Of a stretch of 64,000 bases of DNA, positions 9,345-17,621 are shown one piece after another; the first letter of the stretch is position 1; each line of letters begins with the position of its first letter. The notes under the pieces were generated by a model. That model did not search any database and was not told where the DNA came from. It saw only the letters and a list, made by a program, of their open reading frames with translations. The position numbers and the translations under genes are program-made. Source of the stretch: Gordonia aichiensis NBRC 108223 (GTDB lineage Bacteria; Actinomycetota; Actinomycetes; Mycobacteriales; Mycobacteriaceae); the NCBI RefSeq assembly GCF_000332975.1, contig NZ_BANR01000011.1, forward strand, positions 62,001-126,000. The letters run 5' to 3'.

Positions 9345-10178
9345 ATGAGCATCATGAGCACAGACGACGCACCCGGCAGTGACCGGGCTGCGGCCGCTGA
9401 CGCGCCCGACGGTGACCGGGCTGCGGGCGGCGCCGTGCAGTCCGTCGACCGCGCCCTATGGATCATGGAGCTCATCGCCGACGCCGGTACCGCGGGGATC
9501 ACCGAGCTGTCCGTCGCTCTCGGCGTGCACAAGTCGACAGTCTCGAGAATCGTCGCGTCGCTGGAGTCACGCGGCTTCGTCGAGCAGGCCCCCGGTGGCC
9601 GGAAGTACCGCATCGGATTCACGGTCGTCCGACTCGCAGGCTCGACGACCGCCACCACCGATCTCGCCAAGCTCGGGCAGGACGTCTGCGACGATGTCGC
9701 CGAGAGAACCGGTGAGACAACCAATCTCGCGGTCCTCGACGCCGCGCAGGCCATCAACGTCGTCGAATCGCAGGGCTCCTCGAGCGTCGCGTTGAAAACC
9801 TGGATCGGCCAACCGTCACCGGCGCACGCCACGTCCTCGGGAAAGGCGCTGCTCACCGGCCTGAGTGAAGCCGAACTGCGTGCGCTCTACCCCGGCGGTC
9901 TGCCAGGTTTCACCGACAACACCATCACCGATGTCGACGAGCTCGTCGCCGACGTCGCCACCTCCGCCGCACGCGGTTGGGCACTCGCCGACGAGGAGCT
10001 GGAGGTCGGGCTGGTCGCGCTGGCCGCCCCCGTCCGCGATCACTCGGGCGCTGTCGTCTCCGCGCTCAGCATCTCCGGACCGCGCTACCGCCTCGACCCT
10101 GCCGACGCCCCCGAACTCGCCGTAGGTGTGGTCCGAGCAGCGAACACGGTCAGCCGCCGCCTGGGCTACCGCGGCTGA
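9345..10178 (+). CDS. IclR-family transcriptional regulator of the choline/betaine cluster
   Basis: DNA-binding protein of 277 residues. After a charged, low-complexity leader it has a winged helix-turn-helix (about residues 30-90, with GITELSVALGVHKSTVSRIVASL) and the IclR effector-binding domain (about 105-275, with HATSSGKALL and the closing ADEELEVGLVALAAPVRD). The start at 9345 is chosen because AAAGG lies about 8 bases upstream; a second ATG three codons later is also possible. It is co-directional with the choline genes, 166 bases downstream, and probably controls them or itself. A tandem direct repeat just upstream may be its operator. The effector is unknown; choline, betaine or dimethylglycine are reasonable guesses. 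Confidence 0.85.
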   Translation: MSIMSTDDAPGSDRAAAADAPDGDRAAGGAVQSVDRALWIMELIADAGTAGITELSVALGVHKSTVSRIVASLESRGFVEQAPGGRKYRIGFTVVRLAGSTTATTDLAKLGQDVCDDVAERTGETTNLAVLDAAQAINVVESQGSSSVALKTWIGQPSPAHATSSGKALLTGLSEAELRALYPGGLPGFTDNTITDVDELVADVATSAARGWALADEELEVGLVALAAPVRDHSGAVVSALSISGPRYRLDPADAPELAVGVVRAANTVSRRLGYRG

Positions 10179-10189
10179 GTACGCGGCTC

Positions 10190-10252
10190 GATGTGGGTCG
10201 AGTTGCACGATGTGGGTGCTGCAGCATCCGCATCCTTCGAGTAGACCCACAT
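10190..10252. terminator. Nested inverted repeats between convergent iclR and ligB
   Basis: A 26-base imperfect palindrome (10209-10234, 13-base arms, two mismatches, centred on CTGCAG) lies inside a second pair of perfect 9-base arms (ATGTGGGTC at 10191-10199 and GACCCACAT at 10244-10252). It occupies the 98-base space between two convergent genes, which fits a bidirectional terminator. There is no T-run, as is common for actinobacterial terminators. Confidence 0.55.
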
Positions 10253-10276
10253 GTGGCGGCGGTCGATGTGCTCGAC

Positions 10277-11797
10277 CTATTCCCCGGGCAATAGTCCTCG
10301 GACGGCGTCGATCGTGTCGGCCTCTGCGGCTGTCTTGTCCGGTCGGTAGCGCAGCACTCGCGCGAACCTCAGCGCCACCCCACCGGGATACCTCGAACTG
10401 CGTTGCACCCCGTCGAGTTCGATCTCGACGACGATCTCCGGCCGCAGGAACACCGTGTATTCAGTGCGCGACACCTCGTGCCTGGGGAATTCGTCTGTCT
10501 GCCAACGCAGGATCTCGTCGGTGAGCCCCTTGAACGTCTTCCCGACCATCACGGGCGGACCGCCCTCGGGGTCGCGTGCGCCGAGGTGCAGATTCGACAA
10601 CCAGCCTCGACGGCGACCCGAGCCCCACTCGGCAGCGAGCACGACCAGGTCGAGCGTGTGGACGGGTTTGACCTTCTGCCACGACCGTCCTCGACGTCCC
10701 GCCGCGTAGACCCCACTCCGCGACTTCACCATCACACCCTCGTGTCCGGCGGCGATCGCTGCGTCGAACTGGAATTGCGCCTGCTCCACGCCCGGATCAA
10801 CAACGGAGGGGATACGATACTGCGGCGCAATCGAATCGAGGTCCTCGAGCCGCGCTGTCAGCGGCAGGTCGATCAGGTCTCGCCCGTCGAGGTGCAGGCA
10901 GTCGAAGAAGAACGGCTGCAACAGGCGCGGGTTCTGTTCGTCGACCGCGGAACCGAACCTGCTCATCGTCTCCTGGAACGGCCGTGGACGTCCGTCGTCG
11001 CTGAGCATCAGCGTCTCACCGTCGAGAATCACTGTGGTGCAGTGAAGCTCGAGCACCGCCGCCACAAGATCCGGTACACGAGCGGTCACATCACGCAGGG
11101 TACGCGTGAACACCCACACGTCATCACCACTGCGATGCACCTGGATTCGAGCTCCGTCGAGTTTGAAGTCGACGACGAGGTCGGGACCGAGATCGGCGAT
11201 CGCCGACTCCAGATCGTCTGCCGGGGTGGCCAGCATCGGCGCTATCGCCCGCCCGACCTCGAGTTGCACACCGCGCAACGCCTCCTCGCCGCCGTGCGTG
11301 GCGAGAACCGCGGTCTCCGAGAGCGATCCGGTCAGCATGTGCGCCCTGCGGACCAGGTCGACGGACTGCCCGGTGGCCGCAGCAACGGCGTCGACCATCA
11401 GTCCGGCAAGCGACCCCTGACGCAACTCACCGGTCATCAGTCGTCGCAGGAACTCCTGCTCCTCGACGGTAGCGCGCCCGAAAAGCCCGGTCAGCTGAGC
11501 GCTTCGCGCAGCGGCCGACCCCGCACCCCGCGCCGCCGCCAGCAGTTCGAATACATCGTCGACGTCTACCACGTCCAGTTCTGGCCGCGCGACGGGCGGG
11601 GCGTCCACGGCAGCCAATGAACGCCACCCGACGCCCAGCTTCCCCTGCGGTACCTCGCCCGACAGCCACGTGACCACGATCGGCACCTCGTCGTCCGACG
11701 CCGCCCGCAGCAGTTCGACGAGCTCGGCGGTCTTTCGTTTGCGCGAGCGTGTGGCAGCCATCTCGGCCGACGCCGTGACCACACGAGTGAGCTTCAC
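10277..11797 (-). CDS. ligB: ATP-dependent DNA ligase LigB
   Basis: Protein of 506 residues that joins nicked DNA using ATP. It matches mycobacterial LigB along its whole length. Residues 1-200 are the N-terminal DNA-binding domain. Motif I is FKLDGARIQ with the adenylated lysine at Lys212. The nucleotidyltransferase motifs GEGV-like (AGHEGVMVKS) and LKVKP-like (WQKVKPVHTLDLVV) follow, and the OB-fold ends with QRSSRYPGGVALRFARV. In mycobacteria LigB is an accessory ligase, since the essential one uses NAD. The GTG start overlaps the TGA of the SulP gene (GTGA), so it is translated as the last gene of a minus-strand unit with sulP. No functional link between ligase and anion transport is apparent. 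Confidence 0.92.
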   Translation of the reverse strand: MKLTRVVTASAEMAATRSRKRKTAELVELLRAASDDEVPIVVTWLSGEVPQGKLGVGWRSLAAVDAPPVARPELDVVDVDDVFELLAAARGAGSAAARSAQLTGLFGRATVEEQEFLRRLMTGELRQGSLAGLMVDAVAAATGQSVDLVRRAHMLTGSLSETAVLATHGGEEALRGVQLEVGRAIAPMLATPADDLESAIADLGPDLVVDFKLDGARIQVHRSGDDVWVFTRTLRDVTARVPDLVAAVLELHCTTVILDGETLMLSDDGRPRPFQETMSRFGSAVDEQNPRLLQPFFFDCLHLDGRDLIDLPLTARLEDLDSIAPQYRIPSVVDPGVEQAQFQFDAAIAAGHEGVMVKSRSGVYAAGRRGRSWQKVKPVHTLDLVVLAAEWGSGRRRGWLSNLHLGARDPEGGPPVMVGKTFKGLTDEILRWQTDEFPRHEVSRTEYTVFLRPEIVVEIELDGVQRSSRYPGGVALRFARVLRYRPDKTAAEADTIDAVRGLLPGE

Positions 11798-13629
11798 GAG
11801 GCACCCCCGCCGTCGGCAGCCCCCGAGGGTGCACGGCCCGATCCAGCGGTTCCACCCGAGTCATCGCCCTCCGCCGGCGTCTTCGCCGACGTCGAATCCT
11901 CTCGGCGCGCAGCCTCGACGGCATCGGGGTAGTCGGCCTCGTAAGCCCGCACAGCGGCGCCGACGGTCGCGAACACGTGGTCAGGATTCAATCCGGCGAG
12001 CACTCCTTCGGTGAGCAGGTCATCGCCGAGTTCGGGGTCGACGCCCGCCAGCACGAAGTGCGCATTCCGCTTGTGCACGAAGGTGATCAGATCTTTCAGC
12101 ATCGTCGATGCCGTGTAGTCGACATCGCTGATCACCGTGCAGTCGAGCACCATCCATCGCACCGGATGCGGTGCCGCCTTCACCAGGGCCATGACCTCGT
12201 CGGCGAATCGACTCGCATTGGCGTAGAACAGGTCGGCGTCGTAGCGGAAGACGATCAATCCCGGCATCGATTCGGCGCCGGGCGTGGCGGACTCGTACCG
12301 CCGGTGACGTCCGTGGTCGGAAACGCCCACGACGAACCGCTCCGGCCGATACTGACGCCTGACCATCGCCAGCAGCGACGCCCCCATCGCGGTGATGACA
12401 CCGGTCTGCACTCCGAACACCAGCACGACGACCGCGGTGAGTATCGCGATGGTGAACTCGTACCTGCGTACCCGCCACATGCGGCGAAACTGCCAGACGT
12501 CGATCAGCCGGACGGCGACCACCGCGACGATCGCCGACAGGACAGCATGCGGGAGGTAACCCAGCGCGTCGTCGAAGAAGACCACGACGATCAGCGCCAC
12601 CACCGCCATCGTCACGTTGGCCACCTGGGTCCGACCGTGTTCTTCCTCGACCAGTTGGGTTTTCGTCGGACTGCCGTTGACGACGAACGTCGACGAGAAG
12701 CCCGCGACGATGTTCGCCGCCGACAGGCCGACGATGTCGCGGTTGACGTTGGCCTCCTCACCGTGACGCTGCGCGAAACTCCGCGATGTTGCCGCGCTCT
12801 GAGCGAGAATCACCACCGCGCAACCGATCGCCACCGTCGCAGCCTTCGGGATGTCGACCCAGGAGACACCATCGGGGAGTCCGAACTGTGGCCACCCTCC
12901 ATGCAGAGTGCCGATCACCGGGACGTCGTCGGACCAGCCGAACGCGTAGACCACGACGATCGACGCGACAACGACGACGATCGGCATTGGTATCCGCGTC
13001 AACCAGCGCCGCCCCACCGCGAGCAGCAGCAGGGTTGCGACCGCGAAAGCCACTGCGGCCCAACGGATCGAACCAAGTTCCTGGAGTACGTGCTCCCATC
13101 GCTCCCAGATCCGCCCGTCGCTGCCCGAGATGCCGAGCATGCCAGGTATCTGCCCGGTGAGCACACTGATGCCGGTACCCGCGAGAAACCCGACAAGAAC
13201 TGCGGTGGAGAGGAAGTCGCCGAGGAAGCCGAGTCGTGCGAGCCGCGCCACCGCGAGCATCACACCGGTCACGATCGCGATCAGCGAGGCGAATCCCAGC
13301 CACTCCGCCGAATCCGGTTGCAATCCGGCCACCCCGATGCCCGCGATGCCCGATCCGAGTATGGCCGCCGTCGCGGAGTCGGCTCCGACGACCATCAACC
13401 TCGACGATCCGATGACCGCGAAGACGACGGTCGGCAGGATGATCGTGTAGAGGCCGGACACGACCGGCACGTGAGCAATCGTGCTGTAGCCCATCGATTC
13501 CGGTATGGCCACAGCGGCGAGGGTGACACCGGCGAGGATGTCTGCGCGCAGCCAGCTGCGTTGGTACCCGCGCAATGCCGGTGGCAGTGTCCGACGCACC
13601 GTCGCCGAGCGCGTCTCCGCCGCGCTCAC
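11794..13629 (-). CDS. SulP-family anion transporter with STAS domain
   Basis: Membrane protein of 611 residues. The SulP signature region AVAIPESMGYSTIAHVPVVSGLYT lies near residues 37-60, followed by about ten to eleven hydrophobic segments to residue 400. A cytoplasmic STAS domain (about 435-550, with IVFRYDADLFYANASRF and WMVLDCTVISDVDYTA) follows, and a low-complexity acidic and glycine-rich tail ends the protein. SulP proteins carry sulfate, bicarbonate or dicarboxylates; which one cannot be told here. The start is a GTG with only a weak ribosome site. It lies 125 bases downstream of doxX and is coupled to ligB by a GTGA overlap. Confidence 0.88.
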   Translation of the reverse strand: MSAAETRSATVRRTLPPALRGYQRSWLRADILAGVTLAAVAIPESMGYSTIAHVPVVSGLYTIILPTVVFAVIGSSRLMVVGADSATAAILGSGIAGIGVAGLQPDSAEWLGFASLIAIVTGVMLAVARLARLGFLGDFLSTAVLVGFLAGTGISVLTGQIPGMLGISGSDGRIWERWEHVLQELGSIRWAAVAFAVATLLLLAVGRRWLTRIPMPIVVVVASIVVVYAFGWSDDVPVIGTLHGGWPQFGLPDGVSWVDIPKAATVAIGCAVVILAQSAATSRSFAQRHGEEANVNRDIVGLSAANIVAGFSSTFVVNGSPTKTQLVEEEHGRTQVANVTMAVVALIVVVFFDDALGYLPHAVLSAIVAVVAVRLIDVWQFRRMWRVRRYEFTIAILTAVVVLVFGVQTGVITAMGASLLAMVRRQYRPERFVVGVSDHGRHRRYESATPGAESMPGLIVFRYDADLFYANASRFADEVMALVKAAPHPVRWMVLDCTVISDVDYTASTMLKDLITFVHKRNAHFVLAGVDPELGDDLLTEGVLAGLNPDHVFATVGAAVRAYEADYPDAVEAARREDSTSAKTPAEGDDSGGTAGSGRAPSGAADGGGAS

Positions 13630-13722
13630 GCCCGCTGCCTGCGACTCGACGGTTCGCTCACCCCGCCGAGGTTACCCGGCGCGGCACCCACGACGCCCGC
13701 CTTGGCGCTGCAGGTTCGTGAC

Positions 13723-13768
13723 GCAGCGCTACTTCGTCATGCAGCGCTGCTTCGTCATGCAGCGCTGC
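13723..13768. repeat. Short 18-bp tandem repeat with a GCAGCGCTGC palindrome
   Basis: Two full 18-base units (13723-13740 and 13741-13758) and a 10-base partial unit (13759-13768) are tandemly arranged. The units differ by one base. The second and third contain the perfect palindrome GCAGCGCTGC. The array overlaps the last codons and stop of doxX and reaches into the doxX-sulP gap. It might be a terminator-like or replication-slippage tract; no function is known to me. Confidence 0.6.
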
Positions 13769-14216
13769 CGATGGCGGCGTCGCCACGGGGATCGCGCTCG
13801 GCACGCTTGCGTCCGAACCCGGCGGCGAGCACCGGTCCCAACGCCGGTCGGCCGGGTCCGAGGAACACCAACAGCAGCAGCGACCAGCAGAACAACGCTG
13901 CCGCTTCGCCCTCGTTCTCGATCGGGAACAGCCCGTCACCCTGGTGCTTCCAGAAGTACGCGACGGCCATCGCCCCGGAGCCGATGAACGCGGCGATCCG
14001 GGTGCCGACACCCGCAATGATCGCCGCACCGCCGATCAGTTCGATCATCGCGACCCACCACGACGGCCAGGCCCCGAATTCGGCGGTGACGCCCGAGTAC
14101 TGCGGGATCGGCCATCCGAACAGCGTCGACGTGCCGTGGCACAGAAACAGGAATCCGACAACGATGCGGAACACGCCCAGTGCCCACGGCGCAGCCCTAT
14201 CGAGTGAGGTAAGCAT
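13755..14216 (-). CDS. DoxX-family membrane protein
   Basis: Small membrane protein of 153 residues with four hydrophobic segments: ALGVFRIVVGFLFLCHG, WWVAMIELIGGAAIIAGVG, AAFIGSGAMAVAYFW and AALFCWSLLLLVFLG. The arrangement is that of DoxX/DUF417-like proteins. Actinobacterial DoxX proteins have been tied to thiol redox balance and oxidative stress; the role here is not shown. The ATG at 14216 is preferred; an in-frame TTG at 14234 would add six residues. The start lies inside an IdeR/DtxR-like box, so iron-dependent control is likely if the box is real. The gene end runs into a short tandem repeat. It is the first gene of a possible doxX-sulP-ligB unit. Confidence 0.82.
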   Translation of the reverse strand: MLTSLDRAAPWALGVFRIVVGFLFLCHGTSTLFGWPIPQYSGVTAEFGAWPSWWVAMIELIGGAAIIAGVGTRIAAFIGSGAMAVAYFWKHQGDGLFPIENEGEAAALFCWSLLLLVFLGPGRPALGPVLAAGFGRKRAERDPRGDAAIGSAA

Positions 14217-14223
14217 TACCTTA
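14205..14223. promoter_or_regulatory. IdeR/DtxR-like iron box over the doxX start
   Basis: TGAGGTAAGCATTACCTTA agrees with the IdeR/DtxR consensus TWAGGTWAGSCTWACCTWA at 17 of 19 positions. Its core is a perfect inverted repeat, AGGTAA-GCA-TTACCT. It covers the doxX ATG (14216-14214), so a bound repressor would block a leaderless or short-leader transcript. The match was made by eye; binding is inferred. Confidence 0.6.
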
Positions 14224-14255
14224 CTATCAGGCAAGGGTGGGCGGTCCGCAACCCG

Positions 14256-14384
14256 TCACACCTCGGAGAGATCCACCGTCCGCGTCTCACGCACCGACCA
14301 CGGCGCGATCAACGTCAGCACGCCGGCGACCGCGAGGTACACACCCACCCAGGCGACACCGAAATCAGCGACCACGTCGGGAAC
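14256..14384 (-). pseudogene. C-terminal remnant of an MFS (metabolite:H+ symporter-like) transporter
   Basis: The last 42 codons of a minus-strand frame read as one hydrophobic helix (VAWVGVYLAVAGVLTLIAPW) followed by VRETRTVDLSEV. This is how many sugar- and metabolite-type MFS transporters end. Upstream of residue VPDVV the similarity stops at once and no start or further membrane segments exist. The fragment therefore looks like the tail of a deleted gene. It sits between doxX and the hairpin that follows the metallo-hydrolase gene. The call rests on pattern memory for a short segment. Confidence 0.45.
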
Positions 14385-14415
14385 ACGAGCACCGCGGTTT
14401 ACGAGGCCCGTACCG

Positions 14416-14452
14416 CCGTATCCCGGTGTCATCGGGTGACACCGGGATACGG
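14416..14452 (-). terminator. Strong hairpin after the mscR-metallohydrolase operon
   Basis: Perfect 16-base arms (14416-14431 and 14437-14452) enclose a 5-base loop. The hairpin lies 51 bases beyond the stop of the metallo-hydrolase gene and before doxX on the same strand. It lacks a T-run but its stem is very stable, so transcription termination is the simplest reading. Confidence 0.7.
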
Positions 14453-14502
14453 CACAGAAGAGCACGGCGCTGAAGGTCCGGCGCTGGGACGGGCTGGCGG
14501 GG

Positions 14503-15132
14503 TCAGCTACCCCGTTTGATCCATTCCTCGAGGTGCGGTGCCTCGTCGCCGACCGTCGTCCCGTCACCGTGCCCGGTGTAGACCTTGGTCTCCGGATCGA
14601 GCACGAAGATCTTCTCCTTGATGGATTCGATGATCTTCGGGAAGCTCGAGAACGAGCGACCCGTCGCACCCGGCCCACCGTTGAAAAGGGTGTCGCCGCT
14701 GAAGAGCACACCGAGTTCGGGTGCGAAGATCACCGACGACCCCGGCGAATGGCCCGGAGTGTTGATGACCTTCAACGTCGTCCCCGCGACCTCGATCTCC
14801 TGGCCGTCGTCGAGGTTGCCGGGCGTCACATCGGGGTGGGTCTCGTTCCACAACATGTTGTCGCCGGGATGCAACAGGATCGGCGCACCGGTTTCCTTCG
14901 ACAATTCCGGTGCCACGGTGATGTGGTCGTTGTGGCCGTGTGTCAGCACGATCGCCTTGACGCTTCGGTCTCCGACTGCGTCGAGAATGGGCTTGGCACT
15001 GTGCGCGGCGTCGATGATCACCACCTCGCTGTCGTCACCGACGATCCAGACGTTGTTGTCGACGTCCCAGGTACCGCCGTCGAGCGAGAAGGTGCCGGAC
15101 GTGACCACATTGTCAATGCTCGCGTTGCTCAT
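14503..15132 (-). CDS. MBL-fold metallo-hydrolase (partner of MscR)
   Basis: Protein of 209 residues with a metallo-beta-lactamase fold. The metal motif THGHNDH gives His65, His67, Asp69 and His70; further ligands are in NTPGHSPGS and LFSGDTLF, and YTGHGDGT closes the site. In mycobacteria the same kind of gene directly follows mscR (Rv2259-Rv2260), and here the ATG overlaps the mscR stop by four bases. By analogy with glyoxalase II-like thioester hydrolases, it may hydrolyse the S-formyl-mycothiol made by MscR. That reaction is an inference; the fold and the coupling are seen directly. Confidence 0.85.
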   Translation of the reverse strand: MSNASIDNVVTSGTFSLDGGTWDVDNNVWIVGDDSEVVIIDAAHSAKPILDAVGDRSVKAIVLTHGHNDHITVAPELSKETGAPILLHPGDNMLWNETHPDVTPGNLDDGQEIEVAGTTLKVINTPGHSPGSSVIFAPELGVLFSGDTLFNGGPGATGRSFSSFPKIIESIKEKIFVLDPETKVYTGHGDGTTVGDEAPHLEEWIKRGS

Positions 15133-16223
15133 GACTTCAGCTCTACCACCGAGCGCAATACCTTGCCGCCCTTCATCGCGTCGAAGGCCGCTTCGACGTC
15201 CCCGAGTCCGACTCGTTCGGTGACGAACTTGTCGAGCGGCAGGCGTCCCTGCTCGTAGAGATCGATGAGCATCGGGAAGTCACGCTCGGGTAGGCAGTCG
15301 CCGTACCACGACGACTTGAGCGACCCGCCCCGTGAGAAGTAGTCGACGAGCGGTAGTTCGAGCTTCATCTCCGGCGTCGGAACACCAACCAGCACAACGG
15401 TTCCGGCGAGGTCACGCAGGTAGAACGCCTGCTTGTAGGTTTCCGGCCGCCCGACGGCGTCGACGACGACGTCCACGCCATTGCCGTCGGTCAGATCCTG
15501 GACAGCGGTGACGACGTCATCGACCTCTGCGCCATTGATGGTGTGGGTCGCCCCGAGCTCGGTTGCCCACTCCAACTTCGCCGGGTCACGGTCGATCGCG
15601 ATGATCTTCGTCGCGCCCGCCAGGCGTGCGCCCGCGATCGCGGCGTCGCCGACCCCGCCGCAGCCGATGACCGCCACGGAATCGCCGCGTCCGACGTTCC
15701 CGGTGTTCATCGCTGCGCCGAGCCCGGCCATCACGCCGCACCCCAGGAGTCCCGCGACGGCGGGATCGGTGTCAGGGTTGACCTTGGTGCACTGGCCCTC
15801 GTGGACGATCGTCTTCTCGATGAAGGCTCCGATGCCCAGCGCCGGGGTCAGTTCCGTACCGTCGGTGAGCGTCATCGACTTCGACGCGTTGTGGGTGTTG
15901 AAGCAGTACCACGGCTTTCCGCGCTTGCAGGCGCGGCACTCGCCGCAGACAGCACGCCAGTTGAGGACGACGAAGTCGCCGACCTCGACGTGAGTCACCT
16001 CCGACCCGACGGCCTCGACGATGCCCGCTGCCTCGTGACCGAGCAGGAACGGGTATTCGTCGTTGATGCCGCCTTCTTTGTAGGCCAGGTCGGTATGGCA
16101 CACGCCGCACGTCTGTATGTCGACGACGACGTCGTTGGGCCCCGGGTCGGGCACGACCACGTCGACGAGTTCCGTGGCCGCGCCCTTGCTGCGCGAGATG
16201 ACTCCCTTGACCGTTTGCGACAT
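15129..16223 (-). CDS. mscR: S-nitrosomycothiol reductase / mycothiol-dependent formaldehyde dehydrogenase
   Basis: Zinc medium-chain dehydrogenase of 364 residues. The catalytic zinc site is in [14 protein letters not shown] and GHEAAG, structural zinc cysteines are in [15 protein letters not shown], and the NAD-binding motif is GCGGVGDAA. The start [15 protein letters not shown] and the inserted [20 protein letters not shown] region are characteristic of MscR/AdhE2 of mycothiol-making actinobacteria. It oxidises the adduct of formaldehyde with mycothiol and reduces S-nitrosomycothiol. The downstream metallo-hydrolase overlaps it by four bases. In this window formaldehyde could come from dimethylglycine and sarcosine demethylation and from the P450 O-demethylase, which gives it a local role (inference). 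Confidence 0.92.
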   Translation of the reverse strand: MSQTVKGVISRSKGAATELVDVVVPDPGPNDVVVDIQTCGVCHTDLAYKEGGINDEYPFLLGHEAAGIVEAVGSEVTHVEVGDFVVLNWRAVCGECRACKRGKPWYCFNTHNASKSMTLTDGTELTPALGIGAFIEKTIVHEGQCTKVNPDTDPAVAGLLGCGVMAGLGAAMNTGNVGRGDSVAVIGCGGVGDAAIAGARLAGATKIIAIDRDPAKLEWATELGATHTINGAEVDDVVTAVQDLTDGNGVDVVVDAVGRPETYKQAFYLRDLAGTVVLVGVPTPEMKLELPLVDYFSRGGSLKSSWYGDCLPERDFPMLIDLYEQGRLPLDKFVTERVGLGDVEAAFDAMKGGKVLRSVVELKS

Positions 16224-16352
16224 TCCGCTTTCAACCTCTCGATGGTGAGAACCTTGTACTCAACACAGTCTTGTGGCAGGCCACGAGACATGCATCCATC
16301 CGAATGGATGGTTCTACCTGGTCGAAAGTACAGGAATGCCGCGCCCTCGTTC

Positions 16353-17558
16353 CTACTGATCGAGCGACCGGTAGAGCGCGGTCTCGAAGTCCATGTACTT
16401 CGTGAATGACGTGGGATCACCGAATGGCAGGATCTGCGTCGCCCAGTATCCGCCGTAGCCGTTCTTCCGATCGATCCAGTAGAAGAGATTCGCCAACCCA
16501 GCCCAGCCCAGCGAACCCGCTGGACGTCCGGTCGGCGCCTGTTCGTTGTTGATCATGAACGGAAGCGACCACGACTTCGATTGGCCGGGAAAGAATTCCG
16601 CATCGTTCGACAGCGACGGAATGACACCCGGAAGCATCGTCACCGGTAGGTCACCGAGATGGTTCTGCACAGCCATCTCGACGGTCTCCTGCTTGAGCAC
16701 CCGGCCGTGCTCACCGGCCGCGTCGTTGAGCCACATCCGGATGAACGTCATGTAGTCACCCACGGTGCCGTACAGTCCGTGACCGCCGAAGTCGACCTCT
16801 GGCGGGGATGGCAACTCGAAGTCCATCGGGGTCAGAGACCCATCGGCGTTGCGCGCGTGCATCTCGGCGAGCCGCGGGCGGAAGTCCTCACGCAGAACGA
16901 AACTCATGTTCTCGATACCCAGTGGCTCGAAGATCCGCTCCTCAAACACCTCTCCGAGCCGCTTGCCACGAAGCCGCTCGACGACCTGCCCGACCCAGTC
17001 GAGGTTGGTGCCGTACTGCCATCGCTCGCCCGGATCGAAGAGCAGTGGCGTGGTCAGAGCGGCCTTGGTCGCTGTGATCACACTCGGCTGGCCCTGCTCG
17101 TCGGCGAGCCGGGAGTAGATCTCGTCGAAGAAGTCGTACCCGAAACCCCCCGTGTGCGTGAGGAGTTGTCGCGTCGTCGGAATCGACTTCGGTGCCCGTA
17201 GCCTCGGTGCGCCATCGTCGTCGAAGCCCTCGATCACCTGGAGTTCGCCGATCTCGGGCGCGTAGTCGGATGCCGGACGGTCGAGGTCGAGCTGCCCCTC
17301 CTCCACGAGCTGCAATGCCGCGGTCGCGGTGATCGCCTTGGTGGTGGAGAAGAGCGCGAAGACGTCGTCCGTGGTGATTGCGGCGTCGCCGTCGATGCGG
17401 CGCTTACCGGCAGCCCCCTCGTAGATGTTGCCGCGGCGATCCGTCACCATCGCCACGACACCCGCCACGGGCGCCTCGGCGTCGATCGCCGACTTCAGGA
17501 CGGCGTCCTCCGACCGGGTGAGCGTGCCCCGATCGATACCGGTGATTGAACTGGTCAT
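16353..17558 (-). CDS. Serine hydrolase/esterase of the beta-lactamase (class C/EstB) fold
   Basis: Protein of 401 residues. The nucleophile motif STTK gives Ser71 and Lys74; [12 protein letters not shown] supplies the tyrosine motif, and a [13 protein letters not shown] segment lies near the third motif. There is no signal peptide, so it should act in the cytoplasm. It lies 63 bases downstream of a Baeyer-Villiger monooxygenase on the same strand. Such pairs degrade ketones: the monooxygenase makes an ester and the esterase splits it into alcohol and acid. The ATG has AAAGGA about 8 bases upstream. Ester specificity is unknown. If the monooxygenase frameshift is real, this gene may have lost its partner. 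Confidence 0.82.
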   Translation of the reverse strand: MTSSITGIDRGTLTRSEDAVLKSAIDAEAPVAGVVAMVTDRRGNIYEGAAGKRRIDGDAAITTDDVFALFSTTKAITATAALQLVEEGQLDLDRPASDYAPEIGELQVIEGFDDDGAPRLRAPKSIPTTRQLLTHTGGFGYDFFDEIYSRLADEQGQPSVITATKAALTTPLLFDPGERWQYGTNLDWVGQVVERLRGKRLGEVFEERIFEPLGIENMSFVLREDFRPRLAEMHARNADGSLTPMDFELPSPPEVDFGGHGLYGTVGDYMTFIRMWLNDAAGEHGRVLKQETVEMAVQNHLGDLPVTMLPGVIPSLSNDAEFFPGQSKSWSLPFMINNEQAPTGRPAGSLGWAGLANLFYWIDRKNGYGGYWATQILPFGDPTSFTKYMDFETALYRSLDQ

Positions 17559-17621
17559 CTGATCTGTCCTTTCGATGAAAACCTCTGATTGTCAACGTTT
17601 TTCTTCATATGGTTGGCCGCC

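Noticed and set aside
13723..13768. CRISPR-like array
   Set aside because: The units are directly tandem, with no spacers and no cas genes near.
11977..14439. An 820-codon plus-strand frame across sulP and doxX
   Set aside because: It is rich in Arg, His and Asp with no domain pattern and runs opposite two well-supported membrane protein genes.
16294..16312. CCATCC-GAAT-GGATGG inverted repeat between the esterase and mscR
   Set aside because: The 6-base stem is too short to call; it may be a weak terminator of the esterase operon.
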